64,000 bases of DNA from Sphingomonas_R arantia (GCF_042682045.1 NZ_JBHUGS010000002.1:1-64000), one strand, 5' to 3'; positions 35,260 to 44,444 are shown, numbered from the stretch's first letter. Notes: generated by a model not told the origin, from the sequence alone. Program-made: numbers and translations.

Positions 35260-35752
35260 TCCCCCTCGATGCAGTGGATCATATCGTTCGGGCGGGCCGC
35301 TGCAACTTGCATGAGTGACCTTCCCAATTGGGATGACGTAGCGGGAAAGCGGTGGACCAGCGCGCTACCCGACGGTGTATAGCTTTTGGACGATCCCCTC
35401 TGGTTCCCGGTAGGTCCGGAAGCCCATCGCCTCATAGTAGCGTAAGCCGGAGGGATTACGTACGCCAGTCTGTTCAGAACCGATGAATACCGGCCTCGCA
35501 TCGAGTAATCGGCCCGATCTCGTCACCGAACGCCTATGCCGGCGGCGTCCTGACGATCGCGACGTGGACGCCATTGCGGGGGGCCGATTGGATCACGCCA
35601 ACGCCGATCAGCATGATCGACAACAGCCGGTCGGTGTAACGGCTTCGGTCGGTAGCAGCCTGGGTCAAGATGAACTGGTCCGTCTCCGGCGCACGGTAGT
35701 TCGTCGACTGGGAGGCTGTAGGTTGACGGATAGGCCGATTTGCGTCGAGTGA
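35260..35752. other. 493-bp region with little coding content
   Basis: Apart from the possible acetyltransferase remnant listed separately, I see no gene here. Short overlapping frames on both strands have no family match. The right part (35700-35752) contains the upstream region of the PadR gene, with GGAGG about 40 bp before its start. Confidence 0.5.
35365..35490 (-). pseudogene. possible C-terminal remnant of a GNAT acetyltransferase
   Basis: The minus-strand frame ends NPSGLRYYEAMGFRTYREPE and then GIVQKLYTVG. The pattern N-P-x-x-L-R-Y-Y-E-x-M-G-F-R is the acetyl-CoA-binding end of GNAT acetyltransferases. Upstream of about 35490 the frame is arginine-rich and unlike the family. At most the last ~40 residues of a lost gene survive. 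The call rests on this one short motif. Confidence 0.4.
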
Positions 35753-36061
35753 GTGGGGATGCGCCGTAATCGCCGACCGTCGAAGCAAATGTTGGTCCTT
35801 CTGACCGCGCTCTCTGCGCGGACCCAGACATGGCGCCATGGCTACGACCTGATGAAGGAAACCGGGCTGCAGTCGGGTACGCTGTACCCGCTCCTCATGC
35901 GCATGACAGACCAAGGCCTTGTCGAGGCCGAATGGCGGGAGCCGGAACGACCCGGTCGCCCGCCACGCCACGCCTATCGCCTTACCGCGTCGGGTATCGC
36001 CCTCGCGAACACGGCAACGTCAGCCCAGCCTCTCTCGTCCGTCACGGTAGCGATCGCGTGA
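35753..36061 (+). CDS. PadR-family transcriptional regulator
   Basis: This 102-residue protein has the PadR winged-helix: HGYDLMKETGLQSGTLYPLL, then MRMTDQGLVEAEW and the RPPRHAYRLTASG wing. PadR proteins often control a co-transcribed membrane or transporter gene. It starts at GTG 35753 (ATG 35759 is possible). Its stop overlaps the GTG of the next gene (GTGA), which encodes a membrane protein, a common PadR pairing. Confidence 0.85.
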   Translation: MGMRRNRRPSKQMLVLLTALSARTQTWRHGYDLMKETGLQSGTLYPLLMRMTDQGLVEAEWREPERPGRPPRHAYRLTASGIALANTATSAQPLSSVTVAIA

Positions 36062-36699
36062 CGGCTGTCCTGTCCCGTGCGGTGATGTCCCTGGCCAACA
36101 GATGTCTTGGCCCCGATCGCCGGGAATGGGGCATGGCCATGCAGGCGGAGTTCGACGCGGCGGTCGAAGATGGAAAGCCGTTCGTCTTCGCGATCGGTTG
36201 CCTGTTTGCTGCCTGGCGCGAAATGGCGAAGCAGGACGACGGGCGTCTGACGCTCGTGAATTACGCGCTCTCGGTCGGGCTTCTGATCCCAATGGCGGCT
36301 CTACAGTTCCACCAGGCGGTGCGGGTCTTGATCTCCCTGGAACACGGGCCGTCCCGCGACATGTTGGATGCTGGCATCGGGCAAAATCCCTATCTGACGT
36401 GGTCCCAGAACAGCGCCATGCCGGTCTTGCTTGTCATGTGGCTGTTGCCTGCTGTGGCGCACCTCGGTCTCGCCTGGGTCCTTGTTGAAAGGGACTGGCC
36501 ACGCGTGGTGAAGTTCGGTGCCATCATCGGGGCGGCGATGATGACGTTGTGGCTGTTCACGGCCGTGCTGATGCTCGATCTGTCGCCCCTGGGTGCGCAA
36601 ATGACGAGGCTGATCGTCGAGCTTGCGGGCGTTCTCGGAATTGCCCGGTGGCATGCGCGTATCGTTTCAAATGCCTCGCCCGAACAGCTTGCCCGGTAA
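36058..36699 (+). CDS. membrane protein coupled to PadR regulator
   Basis: The 213-residue protein has a soluble N-terminal segment (ANRCLGPDRREWGMAMQAEF; AIGCLFAAWREMAK) and then about four membrane helices. The pattern DRREWGMAMxAEF followed by GCLxAAWRE is seen in small membrane proteins that sit behind PadR regulators in sphingomonads. Their function is unknown. The GTG start at 36058 overlaps the PadR stop, so the two are translationally coupled and probably autoregulated. Confidence 0.75.
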   Translation: MTAVLSRAVMSLANRCLGPDRREWGMAMQAEFDAAVEDGKPFVFAIGCLFAAWREMAKQDDGRLTLVNYALSVGLLIPMAALQFHQAVRVLISLEHGPSRDMLDAGIGQNPYLTWSQNSAMPVLLVMWLLPAVAHLGLAWVLVERDWPRVVKFGAIIGAAMMTLWLFTAVLMLDLSPLGAQMTRLIVELAGVLGIARWHARIVSNASPEQLAR

Positions 36700-36817
36700 C
36701 CGCGAGCCCCGTTTCCAGTGCAGCAAGCGACCAACCGCCCACCCCGGCGATCACCTTGACTGTTAAATCTACATATGTCGTTATGCGCCTCTAAGGATCC
36801 TGAAGGGGGGAGCGAAG

Positions 36818-37207
36818 ATGTGGCGCAAGATCATTCCGGGCGTCGTTGCGGCCGGGACTGCAGTGTACCTCGGCTTCCTCATCGTCCCGCACGGGCCCGC
36901 TGTGAAAGCCGGCGAAAACGGCACATTCTCGAATGACTGTTGCGGCACCTTCGAGCTTTCCGATGGCAAGATGATATTGAACGGGGAGACAAGCGTTCGC
37001 TACACGGTCGCTGCCGATGCGAACGGACCCTATATTCTGCCACGCATCGATGTGGGGACTATGCCTGATCATGGGTTCGCCGTGGATGGGTCGCGTTCAG
37101 TGCGGAAGCTGCGCCTCGACAGACTACCCGGCCCGACCCGCATCACACTTTACGAGGGCATCATCCCCTATGTTTTCACGCGGAAGGCGCCGCGTCGTCG
37201 CGAGTAA
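36818..37207 (+). CDS. small exported hypothetical protein
   Basis: This 129-residue protein has an N-terminal hydrophobic segment (IIPGVVAAGTAVYLGFLIV, residues 5-23), so it is anchored or exported. It has a vicinal cysteine pair (NDCCGTFEL) and a beta-rich remainder. I do not recognise the family. It has a good Shine-Dalgarno (GGGGGGAG about 8 nt before ATG). It lies 118 bp beyond the PadR membrane partner on the same strand. Confidence 0.65.
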   Translation: MWRKIIPGVVAAGTAVYLGFLIVPHGPAVKAGENGTFSNDCCGTFELSDGKMILNGETSVRYTVAADANGPYILPRIDVGTMPDHGFAVDGSRSVRKLRLDRLPGPTRITLYEGIIPYVFTRKAPRRRE

Positions 37208-37578
37208 GTCGGCGGGTCTTGGCATCTGGACCACAACAAAATGTAATCGTCGCTGATGCCGGGCGGATCGTATTCATTTACCGGCCGAACGCACCCGATC
37301 GAGTAAGTGCCACTCGTTAGCGACGCAATGAACCGCTTATTGGGGTTTTCCTCGCGCGGGCATCGCCTTCACTGCGTCGAGTAGGCCCACAGGCAGCGGT
37401 TGTTGCGCACGCACATTCGACAGGGGCCGGAGTGCGCGCGATTGCCGGGATCATGCCTTGGCCAGAGCATAGTCCTGAACCAGCACTTTCTCCAGTACGT
37501 CCCATGCCCCGGCGATCTTGCGGATCATGGGAAAAGGTACACGCCGAGGGCAGATGGTCGCGACACGACCGGGGCGTT
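37208..37578. other. 371-bp region, no clear gene
   Basis: The only coding-like stretch is a short minus-strand frame (37451-37528) reading MIRKIAGAWDVLEKVLVQDY, with G/C-rich third positions. It may be the end of a lost gene, but I do not recognise it. Nothing else is visible. Confidence 0.4.
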
Positions 37579-39666
37579 CTAGAGTTCTAACGACGCCGAC
37601 ATCCGGACCGTGCGGGCGGCGCCCACATAGAGGGTCGTGCCGCCCGTCGCCCAGTATCGCCGGTCGGTCAGATTGTCTCCGTTCACGCGCAGGGTCAGCG
37701 TCCGGCCGTCATCGAGGGGGAGGCGGTAGCTCGCGCCGGCGCTGTAGGTGACGAAACCGGGCAGGCGCGCCAGATTGGCCGTGTCGGCGAAGCGGGCGCC
37801 AGTGTAGTAGGTGCCGGCATTGACCGCGAAACGATCCCAACCGGATGGGCGATACTGGACGAATGCCGAGCCCGACCAGCGGGGCGCGTTGAGCACGCGC
37901 CGGCCGTCGAGCGCGGCGGAACCGGTCCGCTTCTGCACCGCGTCGAGATACTGCCCGGTCAGCGCGACGTCGAAACCGTGCCCGATCGCGCCAAGGATCG
38001 ATCCCTCGATACCGCGGTGATTGGCGCGTCCGTTGGCGACATAGACGTTGGCTGCATCGGTGTAGGCAAGTGCGCGATCGATATCGAACCATGACAGCGA
38101 GGCGGTGACACCGAGGAGCTTCGCCCGCGCGCCGATTTCCCACTGGCGACTGCGGGCGGGGCCCAGCGTTTCGCCGACATTGGCCGTCCCGTCCGGTGCG
38201 ACGCCGGCGCTTTCGAGGCCCTCGATGTATGAGGCATAGAGGCTGGTCGTAGCGGTCGGATGCAGGATCAGCGCGGCGGTGGGCGTGGCGGCGTGAACCG
38301 TATAGTCGGCGTCGCCTGCCTGCGTCCGGTAGCTGACGCCGCGCACGCCGGCGACGATGTCGATGTCTTTGCCGAGCGACATGACGTCCATGACATAGGC
38401 GCCCGTATCGGTGACTGTATTGCCCGCATTGACGGTGCGGGTGGCGGGCACGAGGCTCGCCAGGTCGATCGCGACCGGATCGTACAGGTTCTGCGCGAGG
38501 GGCGAATAGCGCACTTGCCGCTGATCGCGCCGATATTGCCGCGTCGTGGCCACACCGATCAGGAGATCGTGGTCGACCGGCCCCGTCATGAAGCCCCCCG
38601 CCAACTCGGCCCTGACGTAGCGGTTCTGCCAGAACTGATCCGGCGTTCCGGTAAGCGTGAGGCGTCCCGCGCCGGTGGCGAGGTCGATGGTGCCGAGCGT
38701 GGCGATAAGCCGGTCGCGGTACGCGTTCGCGATGCCGCCTTCGACCCGGGCCGACCAGCCCGGTGCGAACCGGTAGTCGACGCGGGCGACGGCGTTCAGC
38801 CCCTGCGTCGTGAAGGGTGCGCCGTCGGGCGCGTAGCGTTGGCGCGGCGAGGGGACGGCCGGCAGGGTGATGACGCCGCGCACCGCCGCGGGCAGCGTGA
38901 TGCCACCCGGCTCTTCACCCTTGCGACGATAATATTCGACATCGGCCTGGACCGTCAGATGATCGCCCGCGGTCCAGTCGAATGCACCGCTCAGGACCTG
39001 CCGGTCGCCGCCGACGCCGTCGGTGGTCGATCGCGTCCGCGCGGAAAAAGCGTTCAGACGCACGCCGAACTGGCGTTCGTTGCCGAAGCGCCGGCCGATA
39101 TCGACGCCGCCGCCGAAGCCACCCTCGCTGTCGCCGATGCCGTAGGCGGCCGTCACGTTCCGGGGGCCGGCCCGCTTGGTGACGAGATTAACGACGCCGG
39201 ACGGGGTAGCGATGCCGTAGTAGAGCGCGGACGCTCCCTTCAACAGTTCCACCCGTTCCTTGTCTTCCAGTGGCATCGGCGCGAAGTTGACGATCGGCAG
39301 GCCGCCGTTCAGGCGATAATTGGTCTGGGCATCGATCGCGATCCCGCGCGCCAGGAAGGTGTTGCTGTTGAACGGGCTGGTCGTCTGCTGGGTCACGCCC
39401 GGCGTGTTGCGCAGCGCATCGTCGAGGCCAAGCGCGCCCTGGTCGTTCAGGAGGGAGCGGTTGACGACGTTGACCGTCGCGGGGGTATCGAGCACGCCGC
39501 GATTGCGGAAGCTGCCCACCTGGACGGTATCGACATCGTAGCCGGATGCCGCGCCCGTCACCACGATCTCCTCGTCGAGCGGGCGTTCGCGAGGCGAGGC
39601 CCGTTGTTCCGAGGTGGCCGACGCGACGCTGCCGGCCGCGGCGGCGGCGAGCATGAAAGAGAGCAT
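37579..39666 (-). CDS. TonB-dependent siderophore receptor
   Basis: This 695-residue protein has a signal peptide, a TonB box-like EEIVVTG segment, a plug with siderophore-receptor blocks (TPATVNVVNRSLLNDQGALG, LRNTPGV, RVELLKGASALYYGIATPSG, VVNLVTKR) and a barrel ending TVRMSASLEL. The plug motif ALYYGxxxPxGVVNLVTKRP-like is specific to the FhuA/FecA siderophore branch. It should import a ferric siderophore. A Fur-like box lies 43-66 bp upstream of its start. It stands alone, without neighbouring siderophore biosynthesis genes. Confidence 0.9.
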   Translation of the reverse strand: MLSFMLAAAAAGSVASATSEQRASPRERPLDEEIVVTGAASGYDVDTVQVGSFRNRGVLDTPATVNVVNRSLLNDQGALGLDDALRNTPGVTQQTTSPFNSNTFLARGIAIDAQTNYRLNGGLPIVNFAPMPLEDKERVELLKGASALYYGIATPSGVVNLVTKRAGPRNVTAAYGIGDSEGGFGGGVDIGRRFGNERQFGVRLNAFSARTRSTTDGVGGDRQVLSGAFDWTAGDHLTVQADVEYYRRKGEEPGGITLPAAVRGVITLPAVPSPRQRYAPDGAPFTTQGLNAVARVDYRFAPGWSARVEGGIANAYRDRLIATLGTIDLATGAGRLTLTGTPDQFWQNRYVRAELAGGFMTGPVDHDLLIGVATTRQYRRDQRQVRYSPLAQNLYDPVAIDLASLVPATRTVNAGNTVTDTGAYVMDVMSLGKDIDIVAGVRGVSYRTQAGDADYTVHAATPTAALILHPTATTSLYASYIEGLESAGVAPDGTANVGETLGPARSRQWEIGARAKLLGVTASLSWFDIDRALAYTDAANVYVANGRANHRGIEGSILGAIGHGFDVALTGQYLDAVQKRTGSAALDGRRVLNAPRWSGSAFVQYRPSGWDRFAVNAGTYYTGARFADTANLARLPGFVTYSAGASYRLPLDDGRTLTLRVNGDNLTDRRYWATGGTTLYVGAARTVRMSASLEL

Positions 39667-40192
39667 GGGAACCCTTCGCTAGACTGTGTCGCGACTGCGG
39701 CTAGTTCGTTTGCGACTGACTATCAATAGCAGAATGGGGGATTGGAGTTGGTTGTATCCTTGGCGCGTCTCCAGCGGCTGTGGCGTTTGGCGCGGCAGAC
39801 TGGCCGAGCGGTGCGCGCAGCCGCGCTTCCTGACCGAGACTTATGCGTGTTTGCGGCCTGTTTCCGATCGATCGCTTTAACGGCTGGGGTCGGGATTATG
39901 ATGACCCGAGTTTCTTGAATGCATCCAGGATCCTGTGTCGATCCCCGCTGGCGGTGCCGAACTGATACCGGAAGACCGCTTGGGCAAAGGGCCCAGCATC
40001 GTTTTCGCGCTGGTCGCCTGATATCGCCGGGGGATCCGGCATCGCGTCGAATGGACAGCACGCGGCTTTTCATGTCTATCGTCGTCGACCCCAGAAAGGT
40101 GTTTCGGCCGTTGGCCAGACATGCGCAGAAGCACGTCGGACGGGTGCGAACTTGACGAACGCGCTGCGGGCGCGGCCACCTGAGAGACGACG
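39667..40192. other. 526-bp region upstream of the siderophore receptor, no gene
   Basis: Apart from the Fur-like box and receptor promoter region at its left end, I see no convincing gene. Frames on the minus strand (39723-40262) lack family matches and run against the hypothetical gene at 40193. Confidence 0.5.
39709..39731. promoter_or_regulatory. Fur-like iron box
   Basis: TTGCGACTGACTATCAATAG followed by CAG resembles the alphaproteobacterial Fur/iron-response box (TGC-rAATGATTcTCAATwGC type). It is 43 bp upstream of a siderophore receptor ATG, where an iron-dependent repressor site is expected. Confidence 0.4.
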
Positions 40193-40609
40193 ATGGATGA
40201 ATTTGCGCGCATGATGAATATGGAGGGTGTGCGGCCCCTCGATCAGCCGAAGGAAAAGGCACGCCGGCCGGTCAGGCAGCCCCCCGTGCAAGACGTCGTG
40301 GCACCGCCCGAGCCAAGGCCGAGTGGCCACGCCTGGGTCACCGGTCCGCGCGCGCGCATCGCACTCGAGACCGCGCTGGAGCGTCTTGCCAGCGAGATCC
40401 GCGATGGACGGCGCGGCTGGGCCACCGGCATTCGTCAGGATGGCACGACTGTCACCCTGCCGGCTGCGTCGGGCGCCGCGTCGCTGCTCGGTATGGCAGA
40501 CCGGCAATCGCTACGCCTGATGATCGTTGGCGGCGATGGCTGGACCTTCGTCATGCATCCGATGATGGGCGTCGCGACGCTCGACGAGGATCCTGTCGGC
40601 TCCGAATGA
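40193..40609 (+). CDS. hypothetical soluble protein
   Basis: This 138-residue frame begins MDEFARMMNMEGVRPLDQPK and has a proline/arginine-rich linker (about 20-45) and a compact C-terminal half. I do not recognise it. Codon use fits the genome and the frame is closed before the convergent histidine kinase stop. No strong Shine-Dalgarno is seen, so the call is moderate. Confidence 0.5.
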   Translation: MDEFARMMNMEGVRPLDQPKEKARRPVRQPPVQDVVAPPEPRPSGHAWVTGPRARIALETALERLASEIRDGRRGWATGIRQDGTTVTLPAASGAASLLGMADRQSLRLMIVGGDGWTFVMHPMMGVATLDEDPVGSE

Positions 40610-40641
40610 AGGAGCGGCCGATGCGCTGCTCGAACGGTCAG

Positions 40642-41811
40642 TCAGAGCGGCACGGAAAGGTCGAATGTCGTCGGGCGACCGGCGCGCAGAATGACGTCCC
40701 CGCCATGGCCCTGGGCGACCTGGCGCGCGGCGGCCAGCCCGATGCCGTTGCCGTCGGCCTTGGTGGTGAAGAAGGGCAGGAAGATCGATGCGCGGTGGAC
40801 GGCGTCGACGCCGGGACCATCGTCGGCGACGTGAAAGGTCAGGCGATCGGTCGATGCCGTCGCGGACAGCCGGACAAGGGGCGGTGGATCGCTCGCAAGC
40901 GCCGCTTCGACGCCGTTGTTGAGCAACGCGAGCATCGCCTGCACGATCTGGCCGCGATCGAGCGGTGCGATCAGATCGCCCGGATCGGCGATGTCCAGCC
41001 TTGCGCCACCCTGCCACTGGGCGTCGAACAGCCGGGCGAGGTCCGCGAACAGGTCCGCGACGGGAACGGGGGCGAGTGTCGGTTCGGGCAGGCGGGCGAC
41101 CTGGCGATAGGCTTCGCTGAAGCGGCGCAGGCCATCGGCGCGGCGCGCGAGCGTCCCGAGGATTTCGGGAAGCAGCCGGTCGCGCCGCTCGGGCACCGCC
41201 ATGACCGCGAGCGCGGTTTCGGCCAGCGAGGCGATCGGCGCCATCGCGTTCATCACTTCATGGCCCAGCACCCGCAACAGGTCACGCGTGGCGCGCGCCT
41301 CGGCGGCATGTTCCGCGGCCTCGACGTCGATCAGCGCGACCAGCGTACGCGGCGCTGCGCTGCCCTGGACCGCGACGCGATCGATCCGCCAGCTTCGACC
41401 ATCATGGCGGAGGCGGGCCACGTCGTCCGACAGGAGCGCGGCCGGTGCGGGAAGAACCAGATCGTCCGTGGCGAACAGCGATCGCGCGGCGCGATTGAGT
41501 GCGCGGACGCGGGTTCCCTCGACCGCCAGCAACGCGCCAGGCGCCTGGTCGAGCAGCATCCGCAGCATGACCCCTTCTTCCTCGCGGTCCTCGTCTCCGG
41601 CGGCGGGCGCGACGATCGCGGCATTGCGTGGTTCGCTGGCGTTCCACCACAGCAGCGTCGTCAGCCAGACTGCCGACAGGCTGGCGAACAGCGTCGTGCC
41701 GTAGAAGCCGTGGCGCAGCGCCCAGACGATCACCGCGCCCGCCGCGATCAGTCCCGCGGCGGCAGCGATCGCGCCCAAGCCACGCGGATCGAGCGCCCGG
41801 TTAGAGACCAT
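40642..41811 (-). CDS. sensor histidine kinase (NtrY-like)
   Basis: The 389-residue protein has two N-terminal membrane helices (about 12-58), a PAS-like region (85-165) and a kinase core. The H-box reads LGHEVMNAMAPI (His184); the N-box has LLNNGVEAAL and the G-boxes DDGPGVD and GNGIGLAAAR. It should phosphorylate the response regulator encoded immediately upstream, which it overlaps by 11 bp. The pair sits beside a MacAB-type efflux operon, so it probably senses an envelope or drug signal. Confidence 0.88.
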   Translation of the reverse strand: MVSNRALDPRGLGAIAAAAGLIAAGAVIVWALRHGFYGTTLFASLSAVWLTTLLWWNASEPRNAAIVAPAAGDEDREEEGVMLRMLLDQAPGALLAVEGTRVRALNRAARSLFATDDLVLPAPAALLSDDVARLRHDGRSWRIDRVAVQGSAAPRTLVALIDVEAAEHAAEARATRDLLRVLGHEVMNAMAPIASLAETALAVMAVPERRDRLLPEILGTLARRADGLRRFSEAYRQVARLPEPTLAPVPVADLFADLARLFDAQWQGGARLDIADPGDLIAPLDRGQIVQAMLALLNNGVEAALASDPPPLVRLSATASTDRLTFHVADDGPGVDAVHRASIFLPFFTTKADGNGIGLAAARQVAQGHGGDVILRAGRPTTFDLSVPL

Positions 41812-43099
41812 GGCGGGTCATGCGACGATACAGGGCCTGCCGGCTGAGCCCGAGGGCGGCGGCGGCGTGGCTGACATTGTGATGATGCTGGCGCAGTGCC
41901 GCCTCGATCATCACGCGTTCCGATGCGGAGAGCGACACGTCGAGCGGCGCGGCCGGATCGGGGGAGGCGGTGCCGATCGTGCGGACCAGTGCGGGCGCCA
42001 GCGCACCCGCATCGATGACGCCATCATCGTCGAGCAACACCGCGCGCTCGACCGCCTGGGCGAGACCGCGGACTTCGTCGGTCCAGCGGGTCGACAGGAT
42101 CAGCCCTTCGGCCGACGCGGTGAAGGGCGGGACCGGCTTCCCGTGGCGTTCGGCCGCGACGCGGGTAAAATGGCGGGCGAGCAGCAGCGCGTCCTCACCA
42201 CGCGCGGCGAGGGGCGGCAGCGGCAGGACGATCGTGCCGAGCCGGACGCGCAGACGGGGAGACAGCCGTGCCGCGTCCCCGACGATGCCGATCGTCCGCA
42301 CCGCGTCCGGCAACCGATCGAGCAGGCGCAGCTGCGCGCCGGTTTCGAGCAGGTCGGGATCGCGCAAGATCAGCGTGGCGGTCGCGCCGTCGATCCGCGA
42401 CCAGCCGGCCGGGTCGCCGAGATCGACGATCGTTGCCGGTCCGTCGGCATGGGACGAGCCGTCGTGGATCAGCGTGGCGACGAGGCTCCGCCCGCTGCCC
42501 GGCGGGCCCTCCACCAGCACGTTCGCCGCGGTCGGCGCGATCCGGCGGATCAGATCGCGCGCGGCCACAATGGGCGGACTGTCGCCAAGCAGACGGTGCG
42601 GGGCGGGGACGAAGGCGGCCGGATCGGTGACAGGACGCGCGCGCTTGGCGATGGCCGCCCCGACGCGGGCGATGAGGTCGGCGTTGCGCCACGGCTTCAT
42701 CACGAAGTCGAGCGCCCCCGCCTGCATCGCGGCGACCGCGATGCGGATGCCGCTGTGCGCAGTGATGACGACCACCGCCGCGGCGGGATCATCCGCGACG
42801 ATCCGTGCGAGGCAGGCGAAACCCTCCGCACCGCTGGTCTGGCCCTGCGTGAAATTGAGATCGAGCAGGATCGCATTGTAGCGCCGCTGCGCCAGCATCG
42901 AGAAGGCGTCCTCCGGCCCAGTCGCGACATCGATCGCATGACCCGCGCAGTCGAACGCCAGCGCGATCGCGCGGGCGACCTCCGGATTGTCGTCGACAAG
43001 TAGAATCGTCGCCCGGCTTGACGTGTCATTTCCTGTCCGATCCCGGACAGCCTGTCCGGGGCCGGACAGTGCGGATGCTGTGGTGTTCGGCTTAGTCAT
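41801..43099 (-). CDS. NtrC-shaped response regulator with degenerate AAA+ domain
   Basis: The 432-residue protein has a receiver domain (ATILLVDDN; Asp36, Asp37, phospho-acceptor Asp80, Lys134), a central region aligned with NtrC AAA+ domains and a C-terminal Fis-type helix-turn-helix (NVSHAAAALGLSRQALYRRM). The Walker A motif reads GPPGSGRS (198-205), with arginine in place of the essential lysine, and no GAFTGA loop is present. It cannot work as a normal sigma-54 activator and more likely binds DNA and acts on sigma-70-type promoters. The start ATG 43099 is set by the divergent gene; there is no later in-frame start before the receiver. Confidence 0.85.
   Translation of the reverse strand: MTKPNTTASALSGPGQAVRDRTGNDTSSRATILLVDDNPEVARAIALAFDCAGHAIDVATGPEDAFSMLAQRRYNAILLDLNFTQGQTSGAEGFACLARIVADDPAAAVVVITAHSGIRIAVAAMQAGALDFVMKPWRNADLIARVGAAIAKRARPVTDPAAFVPAPHRLLGDSPPIVAARDLIRRIAPTAANVLVEGPPGSGRSLVATLIHDGSSHADGPATIVDLGDPAGWSRIDGATATLILRDPDLLETGAQLRLLDRLPDAVRTIGIVGDAARLSPRLRVRLGTIVLPLPPLAARGEDALLLARHFTRVAAERHGKPVPPFTASAEGLILSTRWTDEVRGLAQAVERAVLLDDDGVIDAGALAPALVRTIGTASPDPAAPLDVSLSASERVMIEAALRQHHHNVSHAAAALGLSRQALYRRMTRHGL
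43033..43069. promoter_or_regulatory. two tandem 18-bp dyads, candidate response-regulator operators
   Basis: CTGTCCGATCCCGGACAG (43033-43050) and CTGTCCGGGGCCGGACAG (43052-43069) are perfect inverted repeats with the same 7-bp arms (CTGTCCG) and 4-bp spacers. Their centres are 19 bp apart, roughly two helical turns. They lie within the N-terminal linker codons of the response regulator and 81-117 bp before the adaptor ATG, which suits activator sites for the divergent efflux operon. Confidence 0.65.
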
Positions 43100-43149
43100 T
43101 GAAATTGGGCCTTTTCGGCATTTCGGCAGTCCTGCGCGACACTGTCCAC

Positions 43150-44433
43150 ATGATGACCGAACAGCCCGTACACGCAACCACCCCTGCCGGCGCCGGCATG
43201 GACCGCCGGGTGGCGAAAAAGGTGACGCCCTGGTGGCGGCGCCGGGTGGTGCTGATCGCCGTCGTGGTGGCGATCGCGGGCCTTGCGCTGTGGCGTTTCC
43301 TGCCGTCGAGCGGATCGACCGACATCGCATTGGCCGATATCGAGATCGGTGCGGTCGCCCGCGCGCCGTTTGCCGATTACCTGCCCGTGCGGGCCACCGT
43401 TGCACCGCGCGTGACCACGCTGGTCGGCGTGCTGTCGGGGGGGCAGGTCGAGACGCTGCTGGTCCAGGACGGCGCGATGGTCGTCGCGGGCCAGCCGCTC
43501 GCCACGCTTGCCAACCCCACGCTGAAGCTCGACGTGCTGACGCGCGAGGCGCAGATCGCCGGGCAGCTGGGCGACGTGTCGGGACAGGATCTGGGGATCG
43601 AGCGCAACCGGCTGGACCGCGCCGGCCAGATCGCGCAGGCGAATTACGACCTGATCAAGGCCCGCCGCGAACTCGGCATCCGCGAGCAGCTTCACGATCA
43701 AGGCTTCGTTTCGGACGCGGGCGTGAAGAGTTTTGCGGAAGAGACCGCGTATCAGCAGAAGCGTCTGGCGCAGCTGCAGTCGGGCGGTGCGGCGGAAGCA
43801 CGGATCACCGCGACGCAGGCCGCGCGGCTGGCCGATACGCGCGGGCGGCTGTCGGGGAACCTTGCCGCGGTGCGCGCCGGGCTCGACGCGCTGACCGTGC
43901 GCGCCCCGACCGGCGGGCGGTTGACGAACTTCACGATCCAGCCGGGGCAGACGCTGAAGCCCGGCGATCCGGCGGGGCAGGTCGACAGCGAGGGATCGTG
44001 GAAGCTGGAGGCGGATGTCGACGAATATTATCTCGGTCGCGTGGCGGTGGGGCAGCGCGCCACCGCGGACGGCGCCCGGGTGACGGTCAGCAAGGTGCTG
44101 CCGGCGGTCAAGGACGGTCGTTTCCGGGTCGAGCTGACGTTCGACGGTGCGGCGCGCGGTGGCCTCAACCGCGGCCAGACGATCGATATCCGCATCACGC
44201 TTGGCAGCACCGCGCCCGCACTGGTGGCACCGGTCGGCGGCTGGCTGGAGGCGGGCGGCGGCGCGTCGGCCTTCGTCCTCGACGCCGACGGCCGCCATGC
44301 GCGTCGCCGGGCGGTGAAGGTCGGTCGCCGCAACCCCGAGCAGGTCGAGATTCTGTCCGGCCTCACGTCCGGCGAGCGCATCGTCAATTCCAACACCGCG
44401 TCCGTGAAGGGCGACATCCTCAACCTCCGCTGA
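43150..44433 (+). CDS. periplasmic adaptor (HlyD/MacA-type) of an efflux system
   Basis: This 427-residue protein has one N-terminal membrane helix (VVLIAVVVAIAGLALWRF), a biotinyl-lipoyl-like domain (GGQVETLLVQDGAMVVAGQP), a coiled coil and beta-barrel and membrane-proximal domains ending with RRRAVKVGRRNPEQVEILSG. The adaptor links an inner-membrane ABC transporter to an outer-membrane channel. It is first in a four-gene run with the ABC ATPase, permease and TolC-like channel. ATG 43150 is chosen; the longer frame from 43099 would overlap the regulator. Confidence 0.87.
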   Translation: MMTEQPVHATTPAGAGMDRRVAKKVTPWWRRRVVLIAVVVAIAGLALWRFLPSSGSTDIALADIEIGAVARAPFADYLPVRATVAPRVTTLVGVLSGGQVETLLVQDGAMVVAGQPLATLANPTLKLDVLTREAQIAGQLGDVSGQDLGIERNRLDRAGQIAQANYDLIKARRELGIREQLHDQGFVSDAGVKSFAEETAYQQKRLAQLQSGGAAEARITATQAARLADTRGRLSGNLAAVRAGLDALTVRAPTGGRLTNFTIQPGQTLKPGDPAGQVDSEGSWKLEADVDEYYLGRVAVGQRATADGARVTVSKVLPAVKDGRFRVELTFDGAARGGLNRGQTIDIRITLGSTAPALVAPVGGWLEAGGGASAFVLDADGRHARRRAVKVGRRNPEQVEILSGLTSGERIVNSNTASVKGDILNLR

Positions 44434-44444
44434 AGGGCTATGCC

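Noticed and set aside
42987..44444. Extension of the ABC ATPase frame upstream to 42987
   Set aside because: The upstream part overlaps the adaptor gene in another frame; the ATG at 44445 gives the normal ATPase N-terminus.
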